Shown here piece after piece: positions 15,736 through 25,185 of a DNA stretch of 64,000 nucleotides; within the stretch, counting starts at the first letter, position 1; every line of letters begins with the position of its first letter. Both the position numbers and the translations under genes were made by a program. The stretch is from positions 33,986-97,985 of the forward strand of contig NZ_JADILO010000035.1 of NCBI RefSeq assembly GCF_015278125.1, written 5' to 3'. The DNA is from Vibrio fluminensis. Its GTDB lineage: Bacteria > Pseudomonadota > Gammaproteobacteria > Enterobacterales > Vibrionaceae. Under the pieces are notes generated by a model. That model was not told the DNA's origin. It did no database searches and saw only the letters and a list, made by a program, of their open reading frames with translations.

Positions 15736-16152
15736 ATGGAATCGTTAAAAGTAAGAGACTACATGAAGCTACAAGCGGTAACTTTTACACCAGAGATGTC
15801 ACTCAGTGCGGCCCTAGATAAAGTGATGGGTTCGGATTATTTAGGCGGACCTGTTGTGGATGAGAATAAAAAAGTAATTGGTTTTTTATCAGGACAAGAC
15901 TTGCTCGATAAACTGATCAAAGTAAGCTACTACTGTCAAGATACTCATATAGTCAGCGATTGCATGTATCCTGATGTGCTCTCGGTATCCCCTGAGATGT
16001 CAGTGATTGAGTTGGCGGAAATGATGCAGGTAGGCAAACCTAAAGTGTATCCGGTTATCGAAAACGGTAAGCTCATCGGCATAATTACACGTAAAGATGT
16101 GTTACGAGCGATAGCTAAAAATATCGATGCGTGTTTTAAGCATCCAGTATGA
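15736..16152 (+). CDS. Two-CBS-domain protein
   Basis: 138 residues made almost entirely of a tandem CBS-domain (Bateman) pair: first CBS about 6-60 (LKVRDYMKLQAVTF ... GFLSGQDLLDKLI), second about 72-130 (SDCMYPDVLSVSP ... IGIITRKDVLRAI). Such modules bind adenosyl nucleotides and usually regulate a partner. No effector domain is present, so the target is unknown. It has its own ribosome site (TAGGAGA) and its own terminator, so it looks monocistronic. Confidence 0.85.
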   Translation: MESLKVRDYMKLQAVTFTPEMSLSAALDKVMGSDYLGGPVVDENKKVIGFLSGQDLLDKLIKVSYYCQDTHIVSDCMYPDVLSVSPEMSVIELAEMMQVGKPKVYPVIENGKLIGIITRKDVLRAIAKNIDACFKHPV

Positions 16153-16169
16153 TAATCTAGATTGAAGAT

Positions 16170-16194
16170 AAGGCGCTGCGGCGCCTTTATTTTT
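16170..16194 (+). terminator. Terminator of the CBS-domain gene
   Basis: AAGGCGC / GGCGCCTT stem with a short loop followed by TATTTTTG, located between the CBS gene and the MATE gene. The MATE start codon is only 15 bp further on, so this hairpin may also act on the MATE leader. Confidence 0.75.
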
Positions 16195-16209
16195 GCCAGA
16201 GGAAAAGCG

Positions 16210-17661
16210 ATGACCGACCAAAGTGCCAAGTTTGTTGAAGGTTCTACGATGCGACATATTTTAGTGATGTCGGGGGCTGGTTCTGTAGGGCTAATGGCTC
16301 TGTTTGTGGTCGACTTACTGGATATGCTGTTTATCAGTATGCTTGGGCAGGTAGAGTTAGCGGCGGCTGTTGGCTTTGCAGGAACTTTGGTTTTCTTTTC
16401 TACCTCTATCTCTATCGGCACGTCGATTGCGATGGGGGCATTAGTCTCGAAGGCTATTGGTAGCAACCAGTTCACTTATGCGCGGGCTTTAAGCGCCAGT
16501 ACTATGTTAACCGCTTTCTTGATTAGCTGTGTGGTGAGCGTTGTTATGTACAGCTACATTCCTGAGTTGCTTGCGGCAATTGGTGCTCAGGGGTTTGCCG
16601 CCGAGAGGGCGCAAGCATACTTAGAGATCCTCATCCCAAGTGGGCCTATTTTAGCGCTGGGTATGGCAGCAGGGGCAGCTCTTCGTGCTGCTGGTGATGC
16701 GAAGCGTTCGATGTGGGCTACATTGTCTGGTGGCATCGTTAATGCCATTCTCGACCCAATATTTATCTTCGTCTTTAATTGGAATGTTGAAGGGGCTGCA
16801 GCGGCTTCTGTTATCGCTCGTGTCACCGTACTTGCTTTTTCTATTTACCCTCTAATCAAGATACATGATCTGGTCGCCGTGCCATCGTGGTTTGCATGGA
16901 AGTGCAATTCAAAAGCCATTTTGGCGATTGCGTTACCTGCGATTGTCACCAATATCGCTACGCCAATCGGCAACGCGATTGTCACCTCTTCTTTGGCTCA
17001 ATTTGGCGAAAACTTTGTCGCTGGCTTTGCGGTGATAGGGCGAATAACGCCAGTCTGTTTTGCGGTGATATTTGCTCTGTCTGGTGCGGTAGGGCCAATT
17101 ATCGGACAGAACTTTGGCGCTGAAAGGTTTGACCGAGTGAAAGAGACGCTGAATAACTCTCTCATTGTGACTACGGTGTACACTGTCTTTGTTTGTATTG
17201 TGTTGTATTTAGTGCAGGGCCTACTCATCAGCAGCTTTAGTCTTACTGGAGATGCGGCGTTGATTGTTGGGACGTTTTGTACGTTTATCGCCGTCAGTTT
17301 TATTTTTAATGGTATGCAGTTTGTCGCGAACACCTCATTTAATAACCTTGGTAAGCCTCTCTATTCGACTGCCTTGAATTTAGGTAAAGCGACTTTAGGA
17401 ACGCTACCTTTTGTCCATATTGGTGCGAGTTGGTTTGGTGCATTAGGGGTTCTCTACGGCCAAGCGGTAGGGACGGTCGTGTTTGGTCTGATTGCTATCT
17501 GGGTTTTACGTAAGCATATTCGCGATCTGATGCAGGGTGAAGTGGCAGAGCTTGAACCTAAAGATCCCGCGATAAAAAGTGTTAATGCTACACCTTTCTG
17601 TAGCCATGACGCGGTATTGATTGAAGAAGTCGCAGCGAATAAAACCAAATTGTCAGATTAA
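16210..17661 (+). CDS. MATE-family multidrug/metabolite exporter
   Basis: 483 residues with about twelve hydrophobic helices arranged as two homologous halves, typical of MATE (NorM/DinF-like) cation-coupled exporters. Marks of the family are GMAAGAALRAAGDAKRSM (about 152-170), the LDPIFIF block in the first half, and GPIIGQNFGAERFDR in the second. I take the ATG at 16210 with GAGGA just upstream. The last 40 or so residues are a hydrophilic cytoplasmic tail. Substrate cannot be told. The zntA-type promoter begins directly after its stop. Confidence 0.85.
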   Translation: MTDQSAKFVEGSTMRHILVMSGAGSVGLMALFVVDLLDMLFISMLGQVELAAAVGFAGTLVFFSTSISIGTSIAMGALVSKAIGSNQFTYARALSASTMLTAFLISCVVSVVMYSYIPELLAAIGAQGFAAERAQAYLEILIPSGPILALGMAAGAALRAAGDAKRSMWATLSGGIVNAILDPIFIFVFNWNVEGAAAASVIARVTVLAFSIYPLIKIHDLVAVPSWFAWKCNSKAILAIALPAIVTNIATPIGNAIVTSSLAQFGENFVAGFAVIGRITPVCFAVIFALSGAVGPIIGQNFGAERFDRVKETLNNSLIVTTVYTVFVCIVLYLVQGLLISSFSLTGDAALIVGTFCTFIAVSFIFNGMQFVANTSFNNLGKPLYSTALNLGKATLGTLPFVHIGASWFGALGVLYGQAVGTVVFGLIAIWVLRKHIRDLMQGEVAELEPKDPAIKSVNATPFCSHDAVLIEEVAANKTKLSD

Positions 17662-17665
17662 GAGC

Positions 17666-17697
17666 TTGACCTTGGAGTATACTCCAAGGTTTATGCT
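17666..17697 (+). promoter_or_regulatory. MerR-family (ZntR/CadR-type) operator-promoter of the metal ATPase
   Basis: A perfect 22-bp palindrome at 17669-17690 has half-site ACCTTGGAGTA and its mirror. It lies between a -35 (TTGACC, 17666-17671) and a -10 (TATGCT, 17692-17697). The spacer is 20 bp rather than 17, the hallmark of promoters that MerR-family activators untwist on metal binding. ZntR of E. coli acts on the same geometry at zntA. No merR-like gene is in the window. Confidence 0.9.
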
Positions 17698-17726
17698 TAG
17701 GGTGTACTTTGATAGGAGAATCAATT

Positions 17727-20030
17727 ATGTGCACCAAACATGAAGCATGCCGTACAAATAAAGCGGCAGCGAATCCATCTCAAGCTGGCTCATGCGCGAG
17801 TCCTAAAATTACCAGTATCAAAATGGCTGGTGTGGAAAGCACAGGTTCAGACTGTTGTTCTAGCTCGACTTGTGGCAGCGGCTCTGACCCAAGTGATGAG
17901 GAAAGCGATTCCGGTCTGTCATCACAAGCTCGTTTTAGCCATAGCTGGAAAATCAACGGTATGGACTGCCCTTCGTGCGCCCGCAAAGTTGAGACTGCAG
18001 TCAATAAAATCCCAGGTATTACTGAAGCTAAAGTACTGTTTGCCACTGAAAAACTCATTGTTAAGTCGAGTGATGTTGCTGTCGCCACTTTAGTTGAGCA
18101 GGCCATCATAGATACGGGGTTTACCTTTAGCTCACCCAATCAAAAATCTACCCAACCTAAGCCCACTGGCTGGCTACCGATTATTAAGCAAAATGGGCAG
18201 ATTATCGCGATTGCTTCGGCAATGGCGTTCGCTGGCTTGATTAAGCCTTATCAACCTCAATTAAGTGAATGGCTGTTTATTCTGACCTGTTTGGTTGGTC
18301 TGTATCCCATTGCTAAAAAAGCCATCTCTTTGGCCAAATCAGGTACGCCGTTTGCGATAGAAACGTTAATGAGTGTTGCCGCCATTGGTGCGCTTTATTT
18401 GGGTGAAAGTGTCGAAGCGGCGATGGTGCTGTTGCTGTTTTTAATTGGTGAACGTTTAGAAGCCTTTGCTGCATCTCGAGCGCGCAGTGGCGTGCAAGCG
18501 TTAATGGAATTAGTGCCAGAGACCGCGACCAAGATCATTGATGGTAAGCGAGTAGAAGTCTCCGCGAGTGAACTCAATCTTGGTGACGTAATCGAAGTCG
18601 CGCCGGGTGCTCGTCTTCCTGCTGATGGCAAAATTATCGCTGGTGCAGCAAGTTTTGATGAGAGTGCCTTAACCGGTGAATCTATTCCTGTGGAACGCTT
18701 GGCGAATGAATCGGTGATGGCAGGGGCAGTGGTGGTTGATAAGGTTGTGCGCCTAACCATTACTTCGCGCCAAGGCGAAAACGCTATCGACAGAATTCTC
18801 CATCTGATCGAGGAAGCGGAGTCGCGTAAAGCGCCGCTAGAGCGATTCTTAGATCGCTTCAGCCGCTGGTATACCCCATTGATGATGTTGGTCTCGCTGC
18901 TGGTGATCATCACGCCGCCATTGTTGTTTGCTCAACCGTGGGAAACATGGGTCTATCGCGGTTTAGCTCTATTGTTGATTGCTTGTCCGTGTGCTCTCGT
19001 GATTTCAACGCCGGCAGCGATTACTTCGGGGCTTGCAGCAGCAGCTCGTCGAGGAGCTTTAATCAAAGGCGGCGCAGCATTGGAGCAACTGGGTCATGTA
19101 CAAACGGTGGCGTTTGATAAAACCGGCACGCTCACCAAGGGGAAACCTGAGGTAACCGATGTGGTGGCTGCTGATACTATTGATCCAGTTTGGCTGCTGA
19201 AACACATCGCGGCAATTGAAGTCGGCTCGAGCCATCCATTGGCGAGTTCTTTGGTGAAATACGCCGAGAACAAAGGGATTGAATTGCCCGAAGCAAGTGA
19301 CAAACAAGCGCTAATTGGTAGCGGTATTCAAGGCGTGATTGATGGTGATCTATTCCGCGCATTGGCACCAAGTAAGTTAGAGTTTGATTTGGATAGTGAA
19401 TTGAGTCAGCGCGTAGCTGAGCTCGAAGACCAAGGTAAAACAGTGATTGTGGCACTGAAGCAGGATCAGGTTTTAGGTTTGATCGCTTGGCAAGATACTT
19501 TGCGTGAAGACGCTAAACAGGCAGTTAAGGCTTTGAAAGTGCTGGGTATCAACTCAATCATGCTTACCGGAGACAATCCACGTAGTGCCTCTGCGATTAG
19601 CTCGCAAATCGATATCGACTTTCAAGCCAGCTTGCTGCCACAAGACAAAGTCCATTTTGTTGAGCAGTTATCAGCACGCAATAATGTTGCGATGGTCGGG
19701 GATGGTATTAATGATGCGCCAGCGATGAAAGCGGCGAGTATCGGTATTGCAATGGGGGGCGGAACCGACGTTGCGCTGGAAACCGCCGATGCGGCCATCA
19801 CTCATAATCGTTTGGTTGAGCTGCCTGCGATGATTGAGCTGTCACGCGCAACACTGAATAACATTCGTCAAAATATCGCATTGGCATTGGGCCTCAAAGG
19901 GGTATTTCTGGTCACAAGTCTGTTGGGGATTACGGGGTTGTGGGTCGCGGTGTTAGCCGACAGTGGTGCGACAGCGATTGTGACGCTAAATGCACTCCGC
20001 CTACTCAAATTTGAAAGTAAACTTGATTAA
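17727..20030 (+). CDS. zntA: Zinc/cadmium/lead-exporting P-type ATPase (ZntA-like)
   Basis: 767-residue P1B ATPase that exports divalent soft metals. An unusual N-terminal segment (about 1-72) is rich in Cys and acidic/Ser residues. Then come an HMA metal-binding domain (GMDCPSCARKVE, about 85-96), about eight membrane helices, the CPC transport motif in IACPCALVIS (about 418-427), the phosphorylation site DKTGTLTKG, the HP site SSHPLASS, and GDGINDAPAMK. A CPC with C-terminal DSGATAIV fits the Zn/Cd/Pb group. Start: ATG at 17727, eight bases after AGGAG, in preference to a TTG at 17709. Regulated by the MerR-type promoter upstream. Confidence 0.93.
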   Translation: MCTKHEACRTNKAAANPSQAGSCASPKITSIKMAGVESTGSDCCSSSTCGSGSDPSDEESDSGLSSQARFSHSWKINGMDCPSCARKVETAVNKIPGITEAKVLFATEKLIVKSSDVAVATLVEQAIIDTGFTFSSPNQKSTQPKPTGWLPIIKQNGQIIAIASAMAFAGLIKPYQPQLSEWLFILTCLVGLYPIAKKAISLAKSGTPFAIETLMSVAAIGALYLGESVEAAMVLLLFLIGERLEAFAASRARSGVQALMELVPETATKIIDGKRVEVSASELNLGDVIEVAPGARLPADGKIIAGAASFDESALTGESIPVERLANESVMAGAVVVDKVVRLTITSRQGENAIDRILHLIEEAESRKAPLERFLDRFSRWYTPLMMLVSLLVIITPPLLFAQPWETWVYRGLALLLIACPCALVISTPAAITSGLAAAARRGALIKGGAALEQLGHVQTVAFDKTGTLTKGKPEVTDVVAADTIDPVWLLKHIAAIEVGSSHPLASSLVKYAENKGIELPEASDKQALIGSGIQGVIDGDLFRALAPSKLEFDLDSELSQRVAELEDQGKTVIVALKQDQVLGLIAWQDTLREDAKQAVKALKVLGINSIMLTGDNPRSASAISSQIDIDFQASLLPQDKVHFVEQLSARNNVAMVGDGINDAPAMKAASIGIAMGGGTDVALETADAAITHNRLVELPAMIELSRATLNNIRQNIALALGLKGVFLVTSLLGITGLWVAVLADSGATAIVTLNALRLLKFESKLD

Positions 20031-20072
20031 TTTCCCTGTGCTGCTTTGGTAGCAACTTAAGGTTGAACGTAA

Positions 20073-20112
20073 AAATAGCCACTAAAGTCAATTTAGTGGC
20101 TATTCTTTTTTA
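20073..20112 (+). terminator. Terminator of the zntA-type gene
   Basis: Stem AATAGCCACTAAA / TTTAGTGGCTATT (13 bp, perfect) with a five-base loop and CTTTTTT tail. Confidence 0.92.
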
Positions 20113-20194
20113 TGCAATCACATCAGTTGTTATACATTGTTATGTGATGCCAACCGTTTTTATGTGCAAGTTGACGGTTTATTACTTTTTTATG

Positions 20195-20210
20195 TGTGAC
20201 TTGAATCACT
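20195..20210 (+). promoter_or_regulatory. CRP site upstream of udp
   Basis: TGTGA-CTTGAA-TCACT matches the CRP consensus TGTGA-N6-TCACA at nine of ten positions, about 95 bp before the udp start. In E. coli udp is controlled by CRP and CytR. Weaker TGTG half-sites lie about 30 and 55 bp upstream. Confidence 0.75.
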
Positions 20211-20305
20211 CTATATCCTAGGTGAGTTCGTTACATTAGTTGCGTACCCAATGAATTTATAGATCGAGTGTTAAACGACAACTCGACGTAATAAGGAGTT
20301 TCCTC

Positions 20306-21064
20306 ATGTCTCAAGCTGTATTCCATTTAGGTGTTACCGAAGCCGATCTAGCTGGCGCAACTCTAGCGATCATTCCTGGTGATCCAGCACGTGTACAAAA
20401 AATTGCAGAGGAAATGGAAAACCCAGTTTTTCTAGCTAGTCATCGTGAATATACACTTTACCGTGCAGAGCTAGATGGTAAACCAGTTGTCGTGTGCTCA
20501 ACCGGTATTGGTGGTCCTTCAACATCGATTGCAGTAGAAGAGCTTGCTCAACTAGGTGTACGCACATTCCTACGAGTTGGTACCACAGGCGCAATTCAAC
20601 CGCATGTTAATGTTGGCGACATGATTGTTACGACTGGTTCAGTTCGTCTTGATGGCGCAAGCTTACACTTTGCACCAATGGAATTCCCAGCAGTTGCTGA
20701 CTTTGAAGTTGCAACGGCAATGAAAGCGGCTGTTGAAGAATCAGGGGCTGCAGTACATATGGGTGTGACGGCATCGAGTGATACTTTCTACCCAGGCCAA
20801 GAGCGATACGACACCTTTACTGGTCGTGTAGTGCAACGTTTCCAAGGCTCGATGAAAGAGTGGCAAGAGATGGGCGTACTGAACTTTGAAATGGAGTCAG
20901 CGACATTGCTAACAATGTGTGCAAGCTCAGGTTTGAAAGCGGGTTGTGTTGCGGGTGTGATTATCAACCGTACCCAAAAAGAGATTCCAGATCACGCGAC
21001 GCTAAAAGAAACCGAGGCTCGCTCAATTAAAGTCGTGGTCGAAGCTGCACGTAAAATGCTGTAA
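20306..21064 (+). CDS. udp: Uridine phosphorylase
   Basis: Cytosolic enzyme that splits uridine with phosphate into uracil and ribose 1-phosphate in pyrimidine salvage. 252 residues; visible are the phosphate/nucleoside-binding GDPARV (about 26-31), CSTGIGGPSTSIAVEEL (about 68-84), LRVGTTGAIQ (about 93-102), and NFEMESATLL (about 194-203), whose Glu-Met-Glu contacts ribose. AAGGAG precedes the ATG. It is a single gene with a CRP site upstream and a terminator downstream; uridine kinase (udk) occurs later in the window. Confidence 0.96.
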   Translation: MSQAVFHLGVTEADLAGATLAIIPGDPARVQKIAEEMENPVFLASHREYTLYRAELDGKPVVVCSTGIGGPSTSIAVEELAQLGVRTFLRVGTTGAIQPHVNVGDMIVTTGSVRLDGASLHFAPMEFPAVADFEVATAMKAAVEESGAAVHMGVTASSDTFYPGQERYDTFTGRVVQRFQGSMKEWQEMGVLNFEMESATLLTMCASSGLKAGCVAGVIINRTQKEIPDHATLKETEARSIKVVVEAARKML

Positions 21065-21168
21065 GGCGATTGCCTGATGCTCGGATGCTCGAGTTTGACG
21101 ACTTGAAACGATATCAGCAAAAGATGTCTAACGTTGAAGTCGAATGATTCAGCTCAAATGATTACCCC

Positions 21169-21214
21169 AAACACCCTCAATATTTAGTAATAAGTATTGG
21201 GGGTGTTTTTATTT
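21169..21214 (+). terminator. Terminator after udp
   Basis: Stem AACACCC-TCAATA / TATTG-GGGGTGTT with an AT-rich loop, followed by TTTATTTT. It lies about 105 bp after the stop and can also serve the convergent yehS-like gene. Confidence 0.85.
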
Positions 21215-21226
21215 TGGCGTGTGGTG

Positions 21227-21706
21227 TTAGTCAGCAAACGCCTCAGAGTCTGGACGCTGAGTGAACTGCACACCATTTAAGAAGTCACACAGTAGCTCAT
21301 CGCTACACTCTTTATAATTCTTATTATTTGGTTTGCGGAAGTAAGCACCAATCTCATACTTGCTTAGGCTGATGCCCATGAGTTCAAGTGCGTCTAACAC
21401 ATCTTCATTCTTCATGTTTAGTGCGATACGCAGCTTCATAAAGATCATGTTATTCGTCAATTGCTGCTCAGGTTTTGGCTGTTCACCTTCTTTCTTCCCA
21501 CGTTTTAGATTAATAAAACCATTCAAGAACACCGCAAGATCTTTATCTTTCATCTTAGAGAAAGACTTTTCGTTCTCTGCTTTTAACCAGTTATTCACCT
21601 GATCATGAGCAACAGCTACATCAGCTTGCTCGAAAGCTTTGATAATTTGGGCATTTTTAAGGTTTAGAGCGTGCTGAACGCGACGCAAAATTTCGTTGTT
21701 AGTCAA
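21227..21706 (-). CDS. DUF1456 family protein (YehS-like)
   Basis: 159 residues, related to E. coli YehS. The protein is two copies of a DUF1456 unit of about 65 residues: NNEILRRVQHALNLKN...FLNGFINLKRGK (about 3-70) and NNMIFMKLRIALNMKN...FLNGVQF (about 85-150). Function is not known. The start is TTG at 21706 with AGGA six bases before it, the only start that keeps the first repeat whole. It converges with udp. Confidence 0.85.
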   Translation of the reverse strand: MTNNEILRRVQHALNLKNAQIIKAFEQADVAVAHDQVNNWLKAENEKSFSKMKDKDLAVFLNGFINLKRGKKEGEQPKPEQQLTNNMIFMKLRIALNMKNEDVLDALELMGISLSKYEIGAYFRKPNNKNYKECSDELLCDFLNGVQFTQRPDSEAFAD

Positions 21707-21829
21707 AGGGTGTCCTAGTCTGGCTATTAGTTGAAGCGAATTGCTGCAACCAACGATATCAAGAATGAGCGCGACTCTATCAGAGAATGGCGACTATCAA
21801 CAGAACTAATGGTTTTACGGTTAGTGTGC

Positions 21830-22663
21830 TTAACCATTTTCTGTGTAAATGTTGTCAGACGAAATATCGGGTAATGCTTGATAGAGACTTTGCGTAATAT
21901 CTGTCAGCATATCATCGTAGACCTGGGCGATAAGCTGTGAGATATCCGTGGTCAGTTGGTAGAGTTGTTGCTGATTAAGTTTCAGTGTATCCGCTGAACT
22001 CAATTCATCGAGCTGATCGAGCACTTGGCTGCCGATCGGAGAGCGAATAGGCAGGGAGCTGATCAAACTGAGTTGGTGCAGTTTATGGCGGATCTTGTCG
22101 CTGTAGTATTTCACTCTCATCTCCCCAATCGGCTGATCGATTTCTTGAATACAAATTCGCAGCTGAGTTAATACCTCCATGCTGTCGAGCACTTGCTGCC
22201 AGTTCATATGATACTCATCGCTAAGATCGGCACGACCAGACTCTAACAGCCACACTAGAGCAATATCATCAATTAAAAACATACAGTGGCGAATTGCCGT
22301 ACCATGAATACGTTGGTTACGGGCAAATGAACGCTGCTGCCACTCATGACTCAACCCTTTGAGCTTCATTTGCAGTACTCGATACATAGGTTTATGGTCA
22401 AAATTAGCTAAGCTGACTAATCGACTAGCTTGTGCTTCTAATTCTTTATCGATTTGCTTAAGCGCATAGTCAGCAGCAGGTTGGTTATTTGTCGTGGCAG
22501 CATGATGAGTGACAGCACGATGTTTTCTGCATAGTTCCATCACAAGGCGCAAAGTGACGATTTGTTGATAGTTACGCTGGTGGGAAAGAGATCGTTGTCT
22601 TGAGTAGTGGTAGATTAAAATCAGGATGAGAACGGAAACCGAGATAGAAATGAGAATAAACAT
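21830..22663 (-). CDS. Hypothetical membrane-anchored protein
   Basis: 277 residues, not recognised. Residues 1-18 form a strong hydrophobic helix; the rest is a hydrophilic, mainly alpha-helical domain rich in Gln, His and Leu, without cysteine clusters or known catalytic motifs. The arrangement suggests a single N-terminal inner-membrane anchor with a helical cytoplasmic or periplasmic domain. It stands alone, 124 bp upstream of the yehS-like gene and in the same direction. ATG at 22663 is preceded by AAGGAG, so the gene call itself is firm. Confidence 0.7.
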   Translation of the reverse strand: MFILISISVSVLILILIYHYSRQRSLSHQRNYQQIVTLRLVMELCRKHRAVTHHAATTNNQPAADYALKQIDKELEAQASRLVSLANFDHKPMYRVLQMKLKGLSHEWQQRSFARNQRIHGTAIRHCMFLIDDIALVWLLESGRADLSDEYHMNWQQVLDSMEVLTQLRICIQEIDQPIGEMRVKYYSDKIRHKLHQLSLISSLPIRSPIGSQVLDQLDELSSADTLKLNQQQLYQLTTDISQLIAQVYDDMLTDITQSLYQALPDISSDNIYTENG

Positions 22664-22847
22664 AGCGACTCCTTGCTGCTGGTGGCATTAGAGTCTCAGC
22701 ACTATCAGTGCCAGATTTTAAGTTGATTATTATCAATGGCTTATTTTTAAAGGCTCGGTATGGCTGTACTATTTTGGTGCAGAGGTTCACCAGTGAGGGG
22801 AGGGTATAATACCAACCAGCATAAGTCTTTAATCATTCTTGCTGATT

Positions 22848-22929
22848 AAAATCGCTGATAACGTTGTTGCAGATTTTGTAATTAGAATAACTAGTTAGCG
22901 GCAATCTGCGCCTAGTTCTAAGCGATTTT
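22848..22929. repeat. 82-bp imperfect palindrome (MITE-like intergenic repeat)
   Basis: Outer arms AAAATCGCT (22848-22856) and AGCGATTTT (22921-22929) are perfect inverted repeats. Inner arms GCAGATT and AATCTGC pair as well, and the centre is AT-rich. It lies between metG and the upstream hypothetical gene. The shape fits a short palindromic interspersed element that would fold into a long hairpin as RNA; there is no T-run, so it is not a plain terminator. Confidence 0.65.
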
Positions 22930-22951
22930 CCTTGCGCAATTTTCTGACCAC

Positions 22952-25027
22952 TTACTTATCCTGACGCATACCAGGTTGAGCACCTTCGTGTGGCTCAAGT
23001 AGCCATAGATCAGCGCCGCCAGGGCCTGCTGCTAGGATCATACCTTCAGACATACCAAACTTCATTTTACGAGGCTTAAGGTTTGCCACAACAACCGTTA
23101 GCTTACCTACTAGGTCTTCAGGGTTGTAAGCAGATTTGATGCCTGAGAATACTTGGCGCATTTCACCACCGATATCCAATTGGAATTTCAGTAGTTTGTC
23201 TGCTTTTGGTACGGCTTCACAAGAAACAATCTTAGCGATACGTAGGTCAACTTTTGCAAATGCATCAAACTCAATTTCTTCTGCAATTGGGTCTTTGCTT
23301 AGTTCAGTTTCACCTGCTGATTTTGCCGCTTCTGCTTTCTCTTTTGCTGCCATTTCAGCGGCTGCATCTTCTTTAGAGGCTTCGATCATCGCTTCGATGT
23401 TCTTAGGATCGATGCGGCTGAATAGCGCTTTAAATGCCGTGATTTCGTGAGCTGTTAGCGGAGCCGCGATGCCTTCCCAAGTCAGTTCTTGGTTTAGGAA
23501 TGCTTCTGTACGCGCCGCAAGTGCAGGCATTACAGGCTTCAAGTAAGTCATCAGAACGCGGAACAGGTTGATACCTACAGAACAGATTTCTTGTAGTTCC
23601 TGATCTTTGCCTTCTTCTTTAGCAACTACCCAAGGTGCTTTTTCGTCCACGTATTGGTTTGCTTTGTCAGCAAGCGCTGTGATTTCACGGATTGCTCGAC
23701 CAAATTCGCGAGTTTCGAAAAGCTCAGCAATACGATCAGCAGCCGATACAAATTCATTGTATAGCTCAGGCTCTGCGAAGTTTTCAGCCAGTTTGCCTTC
23801 AAAACGTTTAGTAATGAAGCCAGCGTTACGTGATGCTAGGTTAACAATCTTGTTTACTACGTCAGCGTTTACACGTTGAGAGAAGTCTTCAAGGTTAAGG
23901 TCTAGGTCATCAATACGGCTATTTAGTTTCGCCGCGTAGTAGTAACGTAGACATTCTGGGTCTAGGTGATTTAGGTATGTGCTTGCTTTAACAAACGTAC
24001 CTTTTGACTTAGACATTTTCGCGCCGTTTACCGTTACGTAGCCGTGAACGAATACGTTGTTTGGTTTGCGGAAACCAGAGCCTTCTAGCATTGCTGGCCA
24101 GAATAGGCTGTGGAAGTAAACGATGTCTTTACCGATGAAGTGGTACAGCTCAGTTGTGCTGTCTTTTTTCCAGTATTCGTCGAAGTCTAGACCTTCTGTC
24201 TTATCACATAGGTTCTTGAATGAAGCCATGTAACCAACAGGTGCATCTAGCCAAACGTAGAAGAATTTGTTCTCTTCACCAGGGATCTCGAAACCGAAGT
24301 AAGGTGCATCACGTGAGATATCCCACTGTTGTAGACCTGACTCGAACCACTCTTGCATCTTGTTCGCTGTTTCAGATTGTAGCGAGCCAGAGCGAGTCCA
24401 CTCTTTTAGCATGCTTTCAAACTGAGGTAGATCGAAGAAGAAATGCTCAGAATCTTTCATGATCGGTGTTGCGCCAGACACTGCTGATTTTGGATCAATC
24501 AGTTCAGTTGGGCTGTATGTTTCACCACAGTTGTCACAGTTGTCGCCATATTGATCTTCAGACTTACACTTAGGGCAAGTACCTTTAACAAAACGGTCAG
24601 GTAGGAACATCTCTTTTTCTGGGTCAAACAGCTGAGAGATAGTGCGGCTAGAAATAAAGCCATTTTTCTTCAGTTGTAGATAGATGTGAGATGCCAACTC
24701 GCGGTTCTCGTCAGAATGCGTGCTGTGGTAGTTATCAAAGCTGATATCGAAGCCAGCGAAGTCTTTCTGGTGTTCTTCACTTACTGCTGCGATCATCTCT
24801 TCAGGAGAGATACCCATCTGTTGAGCTTTAAGCATGATCGGTGTGCCGTGAGCGTCGTCAGCACAGATGAAGTTTACAGTGTTGCCACGTAGGCGTTGGT
24901 AACGAACCCAGATGTCAGCTTGGATATGCTCAAGCATATGACCTAGGTGGATCGAACCGTTAGCGTACGGAAGGGCACAAGTTACCAGCATTTTCCTTGC
25001 AGGAAAGTTTCTTGGATCGTTTGCCAT
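22952..25027 (-). CDS. metG: Methionyl-tRNA synthetase
   Basis: Charges tRNA-Met with methionine. 691 residues: class I synthetase with the HIGH-type signature HLGH (about 25-28) after CALPYANGSI, the zinc knuckle CPKCKSEDQYGDNCDNCG (about 145-162), the KMSKS loop (KMSKSKG, about 337-343), an anticodon-binding helical domain, and a C-terminal tRNA-binding domain (EIEFDAFAKVDLRIAKIV onward) for dimerisation. I take the ATG at 25027 (MANDPRNFPARKMLVT); the open frame reaches 27 codons further without family similarity. Divergent from apbC. Confidence 0.97.
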   Translation of the reverse strand: MANDPRNFPARKMLVTCALPYANGSIHLGHMLEHIQADIWVRYQRLRGNTVNFICADDAHGTPIMLKAQQMGISPEEMIAAVSEEHQKDFAGFDISFDNYHSTHSDENRELASHIYLQLKKNGFISSRTISQLFDPEKEMFLPDRFVKGTCPKCKSEDQYGDNCDNCGETYSPTELIDPKSAVSGATPIMKDSEHFFFDLPQFESMLKEWTRSGSLQSETANKMQEWFESGLQQWDISRDAPYFGFEIPGEENKFFYVWLDAPVGYMASFKNLCDKTEGLDFDEYWKKDSTTELYHFIGKDIVYFHSLFWPAMLEGSGFRKPNNVFVHGYVTVNGAKMSKSKGTFVKASTYLNHLDPECLRYYYAAKLNSRIDDLDLNLEDFSQRVNADVVNKIVNLASRNAGFITKRFEGKLAENFAEPELYNEFVSAADRIAELFETREFGRAIREITALADKANQYVDEKAPWVVAKEEGKDQELQEICSVGINLFRVLMTYLKPVMPALAARTEAFLNQELTWEGIAAPLTAHEITAFKALFSRIDPKNIEAMIEASKEDAAAEMAAKEKAEAAKSAGETELSKDPIAEEIEFDAFAKVDLRIAKIVSCEAVPKADKLLKFQLDIGGEMRQVFSGIKSAYNPEDLVGKLTVVVANLKPRKMKFGMSEGMILAAGPGGADLWLLEPHEGAQPGMRQDK

Positions 25028-25185
25028 ACTTAATATTCGCTTTTCTCGATAGGTACAAAAAATAGAGACTAATACTACCCGATTCAAACAGCGACTCCAA
25101 GGTGTCAAATCGGCAATCCCCTAGTTTTTTCAGGGTTCTGTATCGGCGATTCGAGTGCTAGGATGGGAGGGATAAAGGAGGACCT

